DNA of 7,474 nucleotides from HGM12587 sp964580255 (GTDB taxonomy: Bacteria > Bacillota > Clostridia > Lachnospirales > Lachnospiraceae), in contig CAZOJX010000095.1 of the NCBI GenBank assembly GCA_964580255.1, positions 1 to 7,474 on the forward strand, in the 5' to 3' direction. The first letter of the stretch is position 1. The number at the start of each line of letters is the position of its first letter. Under the pieces are notes generated by a model. That model made no database searches. It worked only from the letters and a program-made list of their open reading frames with translations, and was not told where the DNA came from. This document shows, in pieces, positions 1-6,541 of this stretch. Both the position numbers and the translations under genes were made by a program.

Positions 1-2
1 CA

Positions 3-1055
3 GTATCTCTGGGTGAAGTCATGCTTCGTCTTGATCCGGGCGAGGGACGTATCCGCACAGCAAGAAACTTCCGTGCATGGGAAGGCGGCGGAGAATATAA
101 CGTAGTACGCGGTCTTCGCAGATGCTTCGGTTTAAGAACTGCTGTCATGACAGCATTCGCAGATAACGAAGTAGGTATGTTAATGGAAGATTTCATTCTT
201 CAGGGCGGTGTAGACACTTCTTTGATCAAATGGATGAAGACAGACGGTATCGGACGAGTTTGCCGTAACGGTATCAACTTTACAGAAAGAGGATTTGGTA
301 TCCGCGGTGCTGTTGGCTGTTCTGACCGTGCAAACACTGCAATCTCCAAAGCTACTCCGGAAGATTTTGATTTTGACTATATCTTTGGCGAACTGGGTGT
401 TCGTTGGTTACACACCGGCGGTATTTACGCAGCTCTTTCCGAACAGGCTTGTGAAACAGCAATCGCTGCCTGCAAAGCTGCAAAGAAATACGGTACTATC
501 GTATCTTACGACTTAAACTACCGTCCATCTATGTGGAGCGCAATCGGTGGAAAAGAAAAAGCTCAGGCTGTTAACAAAGAAATCGCTCAGTATGTTGACG
601 TTATGATCGGTAACGAAGAAGACTTCACAGCTTGCCTTGGCTTTGAAATCGAAGGAAATGACGAAAACCTGAAAGAACTGAACATTGAAGGCTACAAGAA
701 AATGATCAACAAAGCTGTTGAAACATATCCTAACTTCAAAGCGGTTGCTACAACTCTCCGTGAAGTTAAAACAGCAACTGTAAATGACTGGTCTGCACTT
801 TGCTGGGCTGGCGGTGAAATTTACAAAGCAAAAGATTACAAGGGTCTTGAAATCATGGATCGTGTTGGCGGCGGTGACTCTTTCGCTTCCGGACTGATCT
901 ACGGCTTAATGACAACCGGCGATGCTGAAACAGCTGTAAACTACGGCGCAGCACATGGTGCATTAGCTATGACAACACCAGGTGACACAACCATGGCTTC
1001 CAAAAAAGAAGTTGAAGCAATCATGGGCGGTGCTGGTGCTCGTGTACAGAGATAA
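3..1055 (+). CDS. kdgK: PfkB-family sugar kinase, likely 2-keto-3-deoxygluconate kinase (5' end cut by window)
   Basis: Ribokinase-like cytoplasmic kinase. The KdgK type phosphorylates 2-keto-3-deoxygluconate to KDPG in uronate and pectin breakdown. The reading frame is open from the first full codon at position 3 and reads VSLGEVMLRL, the usual family N-terminus (GEIMLRL), so only a few residues are missing. The Met at 21 lies inside this strand and is not the real start. Numbering from the codon at 3: the substrate-side motif GGGEYNV follows the N-terminus, GNEEDF is near residue 203, and the C-terminal PfkB signature DRVGGGDSFASG carries the expected catalytic Asp at about 292. The in-window part is 350 residues, at the upper end of the family range. 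Codon choice is strongly biased (CGT for Arg, AAA for Lys, frequent AAC and TTC), suggesting high expression. Substrate is inferred from the GGGDSF signature; another sugar or sugar acid is possible. A partner KDPG aldolase would be expected upstream, outside the window. Confidence 0.85.
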   Translation, partial: VSLGEVMLRLDPGEGRIRTARNFRAWEGGGEYNVVRGLRRCFGLRTAVMTAFADNEVGMLMEDFILQGGVDTSLIKWMKTDGIGRVCRNGINFTERGFGIRGAVGCSDRANTAISKATPEDFDFDYIFGELGVRWLHTGGIYAALSEQACETAIAACKAAKKYGTIVSYDLNYRPSMWSAIGGKEKAQAVNKEIAQYVDVMIGNEEDFTACLGFEIEGNDENLKELNIEGYKKMINKAVETYPNFKAVATTLREVKTATVNDWSALCWAGGEIYKAKDYKGLEIMDRVGGGDSFASGLIYGLMTTGDAETAVNYGAAHGALAMTTPGDTTMASKKEVEAIMGGAGARVQR

Positions 1056-1086
1056 TCTAAAAAAACAGAATAGATTTAGTTAATTG

Positions 1087-1134
1087 AAAAGCAGCTGCTT
1101 TACGAAAGAATATTCGTTAAAGCGGCTGCTTTTT
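1087..1134. terminator. Bidirectional intrinsic terminator between converging genes
   Basis: The arms 1087-1106 and 1113-1134 pair over about 20 bases with one G-U pair and one bulged A, closing a 6-base loop. The + strand ends in a run of T with a T-rich tail (1130-1137), and the - strand leaves the stem with TTTTC. It lies 31 bases after the kinase stop and 7 bases beyond the ATPase stop at 1142, so it probably ends both transcripts. Confidence 0.85.
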
Positions 1135-1141
1135 CTCTGCT

Positions 1142-1915
1142 CTAATTTCCGCACTCAATACTGATCTCGCTGAACAGTCCCAGAATTTCCTGTACCTTCA
1201 TCGCAGATTTTTCTTCTGCTTTTTTGTCCAGGATCACATTTCCCTCATGCATCATGAGCAAGCGATTGCCATATTCTACCGCATAACGCAGATTGTGGGT
1301 AACCATGATCGTTGTCAAATGCTTTTCCTTTACGATCTGATCTGTCAGTTCCATGATCAGATCTGCTGTTTTAGGATCTAAAGCTGCTGTATGTTCATCT
1401 AAGATCAGAAATTCGATGGGTGTCATGGTTGCCATCAAAAGTGCCAGCGCCTGTCTTTGACCGCCGGAGAGACTCCCCACCTTCACATGCAGCTTATCTT
1501 CCAGACCAAGCCCCAATCTTGCAAGCTGTTCCTGATAATAAGCAATCCTTGCTTTATTCGTACCAAATCCCAGTCCAAAGGTTTTCCCTTTATGATCTGC
1601 CAAAGACATATTTTCCAGGATCGTCATATTCGGACAGGTTCCTGCAGCGGGATTCTGATATACCCGACCAATATTTTTGTAACGCAAATATTCCTTTTTC
1701 TTTGTAATGTCAGTTCCGCCGATAAGAACCTTTCCTGCATCTACCGGAATACTTCCGCAGATCAGATTCAGCATTGAGGTTTTTCCTGAGCCGTTGCTGC
1801 CTACTACAGAAACAAATTCTCCATCTTCAATCCTTAAGTCAAATCCCCGAAAAAGACACATTTCATTTACAGTTCCCGGATTATAATATTTGTCAACTTT
1901 CTGTAATTCAAGCAT
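1142..1915 (-). CDS. trpZ: ABC importer ATP-binding protein (TrpZ-like)
   Basis: Cytoplasmic ATPase subunit that powers the importer formed with the next two genes. All ABC motifs are present: Walker A GSNGSGKT at residues 39-46, Q-loop Gln87, signature LSGGQ at 149-153, Walker B FLILDE at 169-174, D-loop ALDP at 178-181, and the switch His at 207 in VTHN. The length of 257 residues is normal for the group. The closest type I recognise is the COG1101 ATPase that accompanies ABC_sub_bind lipoproteins. The start ATG overlaps the end of the permease gene by 8 bases (ATGCTTGA), and AAGG sits 9 bases upstream inside the permease gene, so translation is likely coupled. It is the last gene of the operon. 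The tryptophan assignment comes from the Trp-specific T-box upstream and the operon type, not from this protein itself. Confidence 0.9.
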   Translation of the reverse strand: MLELQKVDKYYNPGTVNEMCLFRGFDLRIEDGEFVSVVGSNGSGKTSMLNLICGSIPVDAGKVLIGGTDITKKKEYLRYKNIGRVYQNPAAGTCPNMTILENMSLADHKGKTFGLGFGTNKARIAYYQEQLARLGLGLEDKLHVKVGSLSGGQRQALALLMATMTPIEFLILDEHTAALDPKTADLIMELTDQIVKEKHLTTIMVTHNLRYAVEYGNRLLMMHEGNVILDKKAEEKSAMKVQEILGLFSEISIECGN

Positions 1916-2792
1916 TGCCTCTTACCTTCTTTCTCTTGTCTACCGTCAAAACCAGGATTGCCAAAAACAGGACTGCCATCACAAGCTTCATATCTTTTGC
2001 TTCCAATCCCAAAGAAATGGCACATGCCACACACGCTTTATAGGCAACTGCTCCAAACAGTACCGCTGTGGTGGATTTTACAAAAGACAGATTTTTCAAA
2101 AGTTTGGTTCCGATGATCACACTGGCAAGCCCTAAGACCATTGTTCCGGTTCCCATAGAAACATCAAAATATCGCTGCTGCTGCGCCATAATACCGCCCC
2201 CAAGGGCTACCAGACCGTTGGCAATCGCCAGACCGACGATCTTAACCATTCCCTGATCCTTTGCCAGACTGGTTACCAGGGTTGCATTATCTCCTGCTGC
2301 TCTTAAAAGATAACCTGATTTCGTCTTTAAATAAGCATCTAACAGAAGTTTGATCAAAAGAGCAATGACAAATGACATAAATACGGTCTGAAAATCCTTC
2401 AGCCCTTCCGGGATCAATCCGTCATACACTGCATTTTCAAAAATAGTCTCCTGCTTAAACATTGTAACATTGGCTTTTCCTGCAATGCGAAGATTGATGC
2501 TGTAAAGTCCTGTCATCATAATGATTCCAGAAAGCAGGTCTCTTACCTTTAATTTCACATGAATGATTCCTGTCAGGATTCCTGCCAGCACACCTGCCGC
2601 AAAAGAAACAAGAAGTGCTGCGTACGGATTAAAACCTCCCACGATCAGAACTGCACTGACCGCAGCCCCTAAAGGAAAGCTTCCATCAACTGTCAGATCC
2701 GGAAAATCCAAAATCTGATAGGTAATGTAGATTCCCAACGCTACGATTCCGTAAATGAATCCCTGTTCTAATACGCCTATGACAACGCCCAT
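1908..2792 (-). CDS. trpY: ABC importer permease (TrpY-like)
   Basis: Integral membrane subunit of the importer, 294 residues, of the BPD_transp_2 fold shared with branched-chain amino acid and ribose permeases. About eight or nine hydrophobic segments are visible, at roughly residues 9-28, 40-55, 57-78, 85-103, 134-152, 184-202, 215-235, 240-262 and 268-284. The stretch DFPDLTVDGSFPLGAA (29-44) is a hallmark of the COG4120 permeases that pair with ABC_sub_bind lipoproteins. A probable ATPase-coupling loop is GYLLRAAGDNATLV (160-173). The C-terminus is basic (DKRKKVRG), consistent with a cytoplasmic tail. The start is supported by TGGAGGA at 2801-2807, 8 bases before the ATG. The gene begins 30 bases after the binding-protein stop and overlaps the ATPase start by 8 bases. 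One gene suggests that the permease works as a homodimer. Confidence 0.9.
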   Translation of the reverse strand: MGVVIGVLEQGFIYGIVALGIYITYQILDFPDLTVDGSFPLGAAVSAVLIVGGFNPYAALLVSFAAGVLAGILTGIIHVKLKVRDLLSGIIMMTGLYSINLRIAGKANVTMFKQETIFENAVYDGLIPEGLKDFQTVFMSFVIALLIKLLLDAYLKTKSGYLLRAAGDNATLVTSLAKDQGMVKIVGLAIANGLVALGGGIMAQQQRYFDVSMGTGTMVLGLASVIIGTKLLKNLSFVKSTTAVLFGAVAYKACVACAISLGLEAKDMKLVMAVLFLAILVLTVDKRKKVRGNA

Positions 2793-2822
2793 GTTTCTAT
2801 TCCTCCATCAACGATTTTTCAA

Positions 2823-3833
2823 TTATTCTGCAATGGTATCAAAGATTTCCACTGCTGATTCCAGATAAGCTTCCTCAAATGTAATGCCGAGATTTTCAGC
2901 CACTGCCGTATTGATATAAAGACCGCATTCTGAGATCAGCTCAAAATTCATTTCTTCTGCTGCCGCCTCGCCTTTTAAAATCTTTGCAGCCATTTTTCCG
3001 GTCTGTACCCCAAGATCTACATATTCCAGTCCCATAGAGGCCAGACAGCCGTTCGCCACCTGCTCTACTTCACTTCCAAATACCGGAACCTTGGCGTCCT
3101 CTGCCTTTGCAAGCAGCGTTACAAGCCCCTGAACAACTGTATTGTCAGTCAGATTGTTAATACAGTCTACGCCTTTTGACAAGATCGCATCAATGGCTGT
3201 CGGAAGTTCGCTGGAATCTGTAATTCCGATGGTTTCCAAGGTAAAACCGTATTCCGCTGCTTTTGCTTCATACTCTGCAATAGTAGATACGGAGTTTACT
3301 TCACTTGTTGTATAAATGATGCCAATGGTTCTGCTCTCCGGCAGTATGGTCCGGATCATTTGAAGCTGCTGTTCTACCGGAAGCCGGTCAGAGGTTCCTG
3401 TGACATTTCCAACGCTGCTGCCGTCTTCCATGGCAAGTTCGGCGCCAACCGGATCGGAAACTGCAGTGTAAACTACCGGAATTTCCGTATTTCTGCTGGA
3501 CGCAAACGCACTGCAGGCACTCGGTGTGGCGATCGCACAGATCAGATCCACTTTCTTTGACACAAAATTATCTGCAATCTGGCCTGCAATCCCCGTATCT
3601 GTCTGAGCATTTTCATAATAGACTGTCAGATTTTCTCCCTCTACGATTCCTTCTTCTTCCAGACCTTTTAAAAAACCTTCCCGACAATTATCCAAAGAAC
3701 CATGCTCTGCAAACTGACTGATTCCAATGGTATACTCATTCCCGGCAGCTGCCTCTTTTTTCTCTCCGCAGCCGGTTAAAAGGGCTGCACTCACTGCCAT
3801 TGTCATCACCGCTGCTAACATTTTCTTTTTCAT
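2823..3833 (-). CDS. trpX: ABC importer substrate-binding lipoprotein (TrpX-like)
   Basis: Extracytoplasmic binding protein, 336 residues, that captures the ligand and delivers it to the permease. A basic start (MKKK), a hydrophobic stretch and the lipobox LTGC mark a lipoprotein signal peptide, with Cys22 as the lipidated residue. The mature part is a two-lobe ABC_sub_bind (PF04392) protein: it opens with YTIGISQFAEHGSLDNCREG, followed by KVDLICAIATPSA and VVYTAVSDPVGAEL, all typical of the family. Characterised streptococcal members bind aromatic amino acids. The start is supported by GTGAGGA at 3841-3847, 7 bases before the ATG. It is the first gene after the Trp T-box terminator (about 55 bases), so its expression should rise when tRNA-Trp is uncharged. 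Tryptophan as ligand is an inference from family plus specifier codon; phenylalanine or a tryptophan precursor cannot be excluded. Confidence 0.9.
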   Translation of the reverse strand: MKKKMLAAVMTMAVSAALLTGCGEKKEAAAGNEYTIGISQFAEHGSLDNCREGFLKGLEEEGIVEGENLTVYYENAQTDTGIAGQIADNFVSKKVDLICAIATPSACSAFASSRNTEIPVVYTAVSDPVGAELAMEDGSSVGNVTGTSDRLPVEQQLQMIRTILPESRTIGIIYTTSEVNSVSTIAEYEAKAAEYGFTLETIGITDSSELPTAIDAILSKGVDCINNLTDNTVVQGLVTLLAKAEDAKVPVFGSEVEQVANGCLASMGLEYVDLGVQTGKMAAKILKGEAAAEEMNFELISECGLYINTAVAENLGITFEEAYLESAVEIFDTIAE

Positions 3834-3888
3834 ACTCTTTTCCTCACTTTTCTGATTCTTTTTTCCACAACCAGCATAAGCAAAACCT

Positions 3889-3923
3889 AAAAAACCGCCT
3901 CAAGCATTCTGCTTGAGACGGTT
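3889..3923 (-). terminator. Conditional terminator of the T-box
   Basis: A 14-base-pair stem (arms 3910-3923 and 3893-3906, one G-U pair, 3-base loop) is followed on the - strand by a run of six T. The 5' arm contains the CTCAA strand needed for the antiterminator, so the two structures exclude each other, as the T-box mechanism requires. Confidence 0.93.
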
Positions 3924-4178
3924 ATAATCAAAATTATAATCGCGGTACCACTCAAATTGTCGTTCGACCACTTTTGCACGTACTAACATACGCTCCCTAT
4001 GGATAACGGGTCGGGTTCCCGACAGTCCCTACTAAGAATCCTCTTTTCAGATCTGCCCTCGAAAGTCCATTCAGTCCGCTGCTCCATACTGCAATCCCAC
4101 CGCCTGCAGCTCTCTGTGATCTCGCCTGCGAAAACCTACTACTCTTTCTCAACGGTTTTTACTTACTATGTTTATGTT
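3889..4178 (-). ncRNA. T-box riboswitch leader, tRNA-Trp specific (UGG specifier)
   Basis: On the - strand all main T-box landmarks appear in order. Stem I has the S-turn side AGTA (4140-4137) opposite GAA (4072-4070), followed directly by the specifier codon TGG (4069-4067) and the conserved purine A (4066). The helix above the specifier loop pairs GGT/TTCGC with GCGGA/CT. The distal stem I has AGAGAGC (4115-4109), a CTGCA/TGCAG stem and the GGTGGGA loop (4101-4095). A stem II/IIA region follows, with GTCGGG/CCCGAC and CCCGTTATCC. The T-box sequence TGGTACCGCG lies at 3950-3941. The antiterminator is framed by TTGAG (3955-3951) and CTCAA (3917-3913) around the 7-base bulge TGGTACC. The competing terminator shares the CTCAA strand. 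UGG reads only as tryptophan, so the switch should let RNA polymerase continue into the importer operon when tRNA-Trp lacks its amino acid. The 5' end is inferred from the promoter. Confidence 0.95.
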
Positions 4179-4184
4179 GTTAAC

Positions 4185-4213
4185 AATCTACCACTTTGCA
4201 TCGTTAAAGTCAA
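4185..4213 (-). promoter_or_regulatory. Promoter of the T-box/trpXYZ transcript
   Basis: On the - strand, -35 TTGACT (4213-4208) and -10 TAGATT (4190-4185) are separated by exactly 17 bases. The first matches the sigma-A consensus at 5 of 6 bases and the second at 4 of 6. The predicted start is near 4178, about 20-25 bases before the conserved stem I begins. The -35 box begins 8 bases after the stop codon of the DegV-type gene. Confidence 0.7.
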
Positions 4214-4221
4214 TACTTTTT

Positions 4222-5055
4222 TCAAATTTTCCGTTCAAAACCGATCATCAAACCACCTTTTTCTGCATAATAGCTGCAAAGCCCAAAGGTTTTTTCTATC
4301 CGGACTACCGCATTTGGAAATTCCTTCCGGATTGTCTCTTTCAATGCAATTGCTCCGTTTTCATTGAAACAATGATCGATCACTACGGTTCCTCCCTGAT
4401 ATCCCTTTTCTTTCATGTTTTTGAAAATCGTTGCAATCGTTTTTTTCTCTCCGCGGCATTTATCTGTTGGGTGAAGCCCCTCTTTTACATCTCCCACAAC
4501 GCGGATCCCGGCAACGCTGCAGACTGCTGCAACTGCATGACTTACCCTTCCGTTATTAGCTAGATTCTTTAAAGATTCTAAGGAAAAGAGCAGGCAGCTT
4601 CTTTCCTCCTTATATGCCTTGATCTTTTCACAGACAGTTTCAAAACAATCGCCCGCCAGTACATATTCCCGGATCTTTTCCAGGATCAGCTTCTGTTCAG
4701 GTCCCGCAGACACTGAATCCATGACAAATACTTTCTTTCCCGGATACTCTTCCTCATACTGCTGCTTTGCAGTCATTGCTGCATTGTAGGTTCCGGAAAG
4801 ACTGCTGATGATCGTCACGCAATAGATTTCATCTGCATTTCCGAAGGCTTCCAGCCATTCTCCAACTCCCGGGCAGGAACTTCCTGATTTCTCCTTCTGT
4901 CCCGCAAGGTATTCTACCATTTCTAAAACATCTAAAGAGGAATTATCCACAAACTCTCTTTCGCCGGCTCTGATGGTCAGCGGTGCATAGGCAAAATCTA
5001 CACCCTCCATTTTCTGAATATTGGCTCCTGAATCTGTTACGATTTTTATGTTCAT
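4222..5055 (-). CDS. DegV-family fatty-acid-binding protein (FakB type)
   Basis: Cytoplasmic EDD-fold protein, 277 residues, normal family length. Members bind a fatty acid and, as FakB, present it to the kinase FakA for phosphorylation before use in phospholipid synthesis. Visible hallmarks are IVTDSGANI at the N-terminus, GSSCPG (58-63, counterpart of the TSxPS carboxylate-binding motif with Ser instead of Thr), IISSLSGTYNAA (82-93), VMDSVSAG (111-118) and the C-terminal lobe motif DKCRGEKK preceded by AVCSVAGIRVV. CAGGAG about 9 bases before the ATG supports the start. The gene has its own strong promoter with a palindrome at the start site. No FakA gene is in the window, so its kinase partner must lie elsewhere. 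No terminator separates it from the downstream T-box promoter. The exact fatty acid bound cannot be read from the sequence. Confidence 0.9.
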   Translation of the reverse strand: MNIKIVTDSGANIQKMEGVDFAYAPLTIRAGEREFVDNSSLDVLEMVEYLAGQKEKSGSSCPGVGEWLEAFGNADEIYCVTIISSLSGTYNAAMTAKQQYEEEYPGKKVFVMDSVSAGPEQKLILEKIREYVLAGDCFETVCEKIKAYKEERSCLLFSLESLKNLANNGRVSHAVAAVCSVAGIRVVGDVKEGLHPTDKCRGEKKTIATIFKNMKEKGYQGGTVVIDHCFNENGAIALKETIRKEFPNAVVRIEKTFGLCSYYAEKGGLMIGFERKI

Positions 5056-5095
5056 AGTTTTTTTCTCCTGTATTTCTAGTTTTTGTTACTTTTTT

Positions 5096-5116
5096 ATGTG
5101 GTTTTAAAAACTACAT
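5096..5116. promoter_or_regulatory. Candidate operator: 21-bp palindrome at the DegV-gene start site
   Basis: The 10-base arms (ATGTGGTTTT and AAAACTACAT on the + strand, around a central A) are complementary at 9 of 10 positions. The site covers roughly +1 to +21 of the DegV-gene transcript, where a bound repressor would block initiation. The regulator is unknown, and I do not recognise the motif. Confidence 0.45.
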
Positions 5117-5123
5117 GTATCAG

Positions 5124-5152
5124 ATTATACAGGCAGACTGATATTTTGTCAA
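5124..5152 (-). promoter_or_regulatory. Consensus sigma-A promoter of the DegV-type gene
   Basis: On the - strand, -35 TTGACA (5152-5147) and -10 TATAAT (5129-5124) both match the consensus exactly, with a 17-base spacer. Predicted start near 5117, giving a 5' untranslated region of about 60 bases. Such a strong promoter usually needs a repressor; see the palindrome just downstream. Confidence 0.85.
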
Positions 5153-5168
5153 TCAAAAGCATTTTTCA

Positions 5169-5197
5169 TGGACATTTTTCTCATTGCATCTTATAAT
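5169..5197 (+). promoter_or_regulatory. Promoter of the DUF362/ferredoxin gene
   Basis: TGGACA (5169-5174, 5 of 6 consensus bases) and TATAAT (5192-5197, perfect) are separated by 17 bases. The start is expected near 5204, giving a short leader that ends in AGGAGG (5219-5224), 5 bases before the ATG. The -35 boxes of this promoter and of the divergent DegV promoter are only 16 bases apart. Confidence 0.75.
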
Positions 5198-5229
5198 ATT
5201 TTTATACATTTTTATCCTAGGAGGCAATT

Positions 5230-6354
5230 ATGGGAAAATCCAAAGTTTATTTTACTAATCTGCGAACAAAAAACAACGACAACCTCCAGCAAAAACTGGA
5301 GCGTCTCCTTCGCAAATCCGGTATCGATACAATCGATTTCGACGGCAAATATACAGCTATCAAAATTCATTTTGGCGAACCGGGAAATCTGGCATATCTT
5401 CGTCCGAACTATGCCAAAACAGTGGCTGATGTCATTAAAAGTCTGGGTGGAAAACCTTTTTTAACTGACTGTAATACATTATATGTCGGCGGAAGAAAAA
5501 ATGCGCTGGATCATATCCAAAGTGCTTATGAAAACGGATTTAATCCTTTTGCTACCGGATGTCATATCCTGATCGGTGACGGTTTGAAAGGTACTGACGA
5601 CCTCAATGTTCCGGTAAACGGCGGGGAACATGTTGCAGAGGCCAAAATCGGCCGGGCTATTATGGACGCTGATGTTTTTGTTTCTCTGACACATTTTAAA
5701 GGACATGAAATGACCGGATTTGGCGGTACGCTGAAAAACATCGGTATGGGCTGCGGTTCCAGAGCCGGAAAAATGGAAATGCATTCTGCCGGAAAACCAT
5801 ACGTCAAACAGGATCACTGCATCGGCTGTGGTGCCTGTGTAAAGATCTGTGCTCATGATGCTCCTTCCATCACCGACAAAAAAGCATTGATCGATCATCA
5901 GAAATGTGTTGGCTGCGGTCGCTGCATTGGAGTCTGTCCTAAAGATGCCGTTCGTGCAGCTGATGATGAATCCTGCGATATCTTAAACAAAAAAATTGCA
6001 GAATACACAAAAGCGGTTGTAGACGGTCGTCCATGCTTCCATATCAGTCTGGTCATGGATGTTTCTCCAAACTGCGACTGTCATGCTGAAAATGATCTTC
6101 CGATCGTACCTGATGTAGGTATGTTCGCTTCCTTTGATCCGGTAGCACTGGACGTTGCCTGCGCCGATGCAGTAAATGCCATGCCAATCATTCAGGGAAG
6201 TGTCCTGACTGATCCGGATCACCATGGACATGAAAAAGAATGTCGGGATCATTTCCACTTTTCACACCCAAATACCGACTGGAAAGTCTGTGTAGAACAT
6301 GCTGAAAAGCTGGGCATCGGTTCCTGCTCTTATGAATTGATTGAAGTAAAATAA
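5230..6354 (+). CDS. DUF362 protein with two [4Fe-4S] ferredoxin motifs
   Basis: Iron-sulfur protein of 374 residues without signal peptide or membrane segment, so cytoplasmic. DUF362 sequence flanks a ferredoxin insert. The N-terminal part has KIHFGEPGN (45-53) and DCNTLYVGGR; the most conserved stretch is HFKGHEMTGFGGTLKN (from His155) with MGCGSRAGK. The ferredoxin part has two classical CxxCxxCxxxC motifs at Cys197/200/203/207 and Cys226/229/232/236, each expected to hold one [4Fe-4S] cluster. The C-terminal part resumes DUF362 with FASFDPVALDVACADAVN. The biochemical role of this family is not established; electron transfer linked to a redox or metal-handling reaction is the only fair inference. 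AGGAGG 5 bases before the ATG fixes the start. With its own promoter and terminator it is a single-gene unit. Confidence is high for the family and low for any specific role. Confidence 0.92.
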   Translation: MGKSKVYFTNLRTKNNDNLQQKLERLLRKSGIDTIDFDGKYTAIKIHFGEPGNLAYLRPNYAKTVADVIKSLGGKPFLTDCNTLYVGGRKNALDHIQSAYENGFNPFATGCHILIGDGLKGTDDLNVPVNGGEHVAEAKIGRAIMDADVFVSLTHFKGHEMTGFGGTLKNIGMGCGSRAGKMEMHSAGKPYVKQDHCIGCGACVKICAHDAPSITDKKALIDHQKCVGCGRCIGVCPKDAVRAADDESCDILNKKIAEYTKAVVDGRPCFHISLVMDVSPNCDCHAENDLPIVPDVGMFASFDPVALDVACADAVNAMPIIQGSVLTDPDHHGHEKECRDHFHFSHPNTDWKVCVEHAEKLGIGSCSYELIEVK

Positions 6355-6371
6355 AATCCATAGATACGAAA

Positions 6372-6412
6372 GCCTTGCCGATTGATTTCTCTGTCGGCAA
6401 GGCATTTTACTT
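6372..6412 (+). terminator. Intrinsic terminator after the DUF362 gene
   Basis: Perfect 10-base-pair GC-rich stem (GCCTTGCCGA at 6372-6381 with TCGGCAAGGC at 6394-6403), 12-base loop, then ATTTTACTTTCTT. It starts 17 bases after the stop codon. Confidence 0.85.
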
Positions 6413-6444
6413 TCTTAAAAACTCTCCCAAAATCGAGTTGATTA

Positions 6445-6453
6445 TGTTATAGT
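6445..6453 (+). promoter_or_regulatory. Possible extended -10 promoter of the Rpn gene
   Basis: TGTTATAGT has the TGn extension plus a -10 with 5 of 6 consensus bases. No convincing -35 is found at the right distance, which is acceptable for an extended -10 promoter. The transcript would have a leader of about 120 bases. Confidence 0.4.
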
Positions 6454-6459
6454 AAAAAC

Positions 6460-6541
6460 AGCAGATATCTCTAGTCTGCTACTGCTCCATTTTACTGCAT
6501 TCTTTGCAGCATCTTTTATTCTTTGCTCCAATTTCAGGAGC
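6460..6541 (+). other. Structured 5' leader of the Rpn gene (three small hairpins)
   Basis: Three consecutive potential hairpins lie before the start codon: AGCAGA/TCTGCT (6460-6465 with 6475-6480), CTGCA/TGCAG (6495-6499 with 6505-6509) followed by a T-rich stretch, and GCTCC/GGAGC (6525-6529 with 6537-6541), which can extend by TTT/AAA around a bulged G. No known riboswitch is recognised. The second hairpin could act as a weak attenuator. The remaining bases between the DUF362 terminator and the Rpn start hold nothing else I can identify. Confidence 0.35.

Noticed and set aside
21..1055. Sugar kinase starting at the Met at position 21
   Set aside because: The frame is open upstream and encodes the conserved VSLGEV strand, so the true start lies left of the window.
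4177..4186. Perfect 10-bp palindrome TTGTTAACAA at the start site of the T-box transcript
   Set aside because: Short and AT-rich, so it could occur by chance; not enough to call an operator.
3999..4563. Plus-strand ORFs across the T-box leader and DegV gene
   Set aside because: They are antisense to a structured RNA leader and a recognised gene, and have no ribosome binding site or recognisable protein character.
5479..5898. Minus-strand ORF of 139 codons inside the DUF362 gene
   Set aside because: Shadow of a strongly supported coding gene on the opposite strand.
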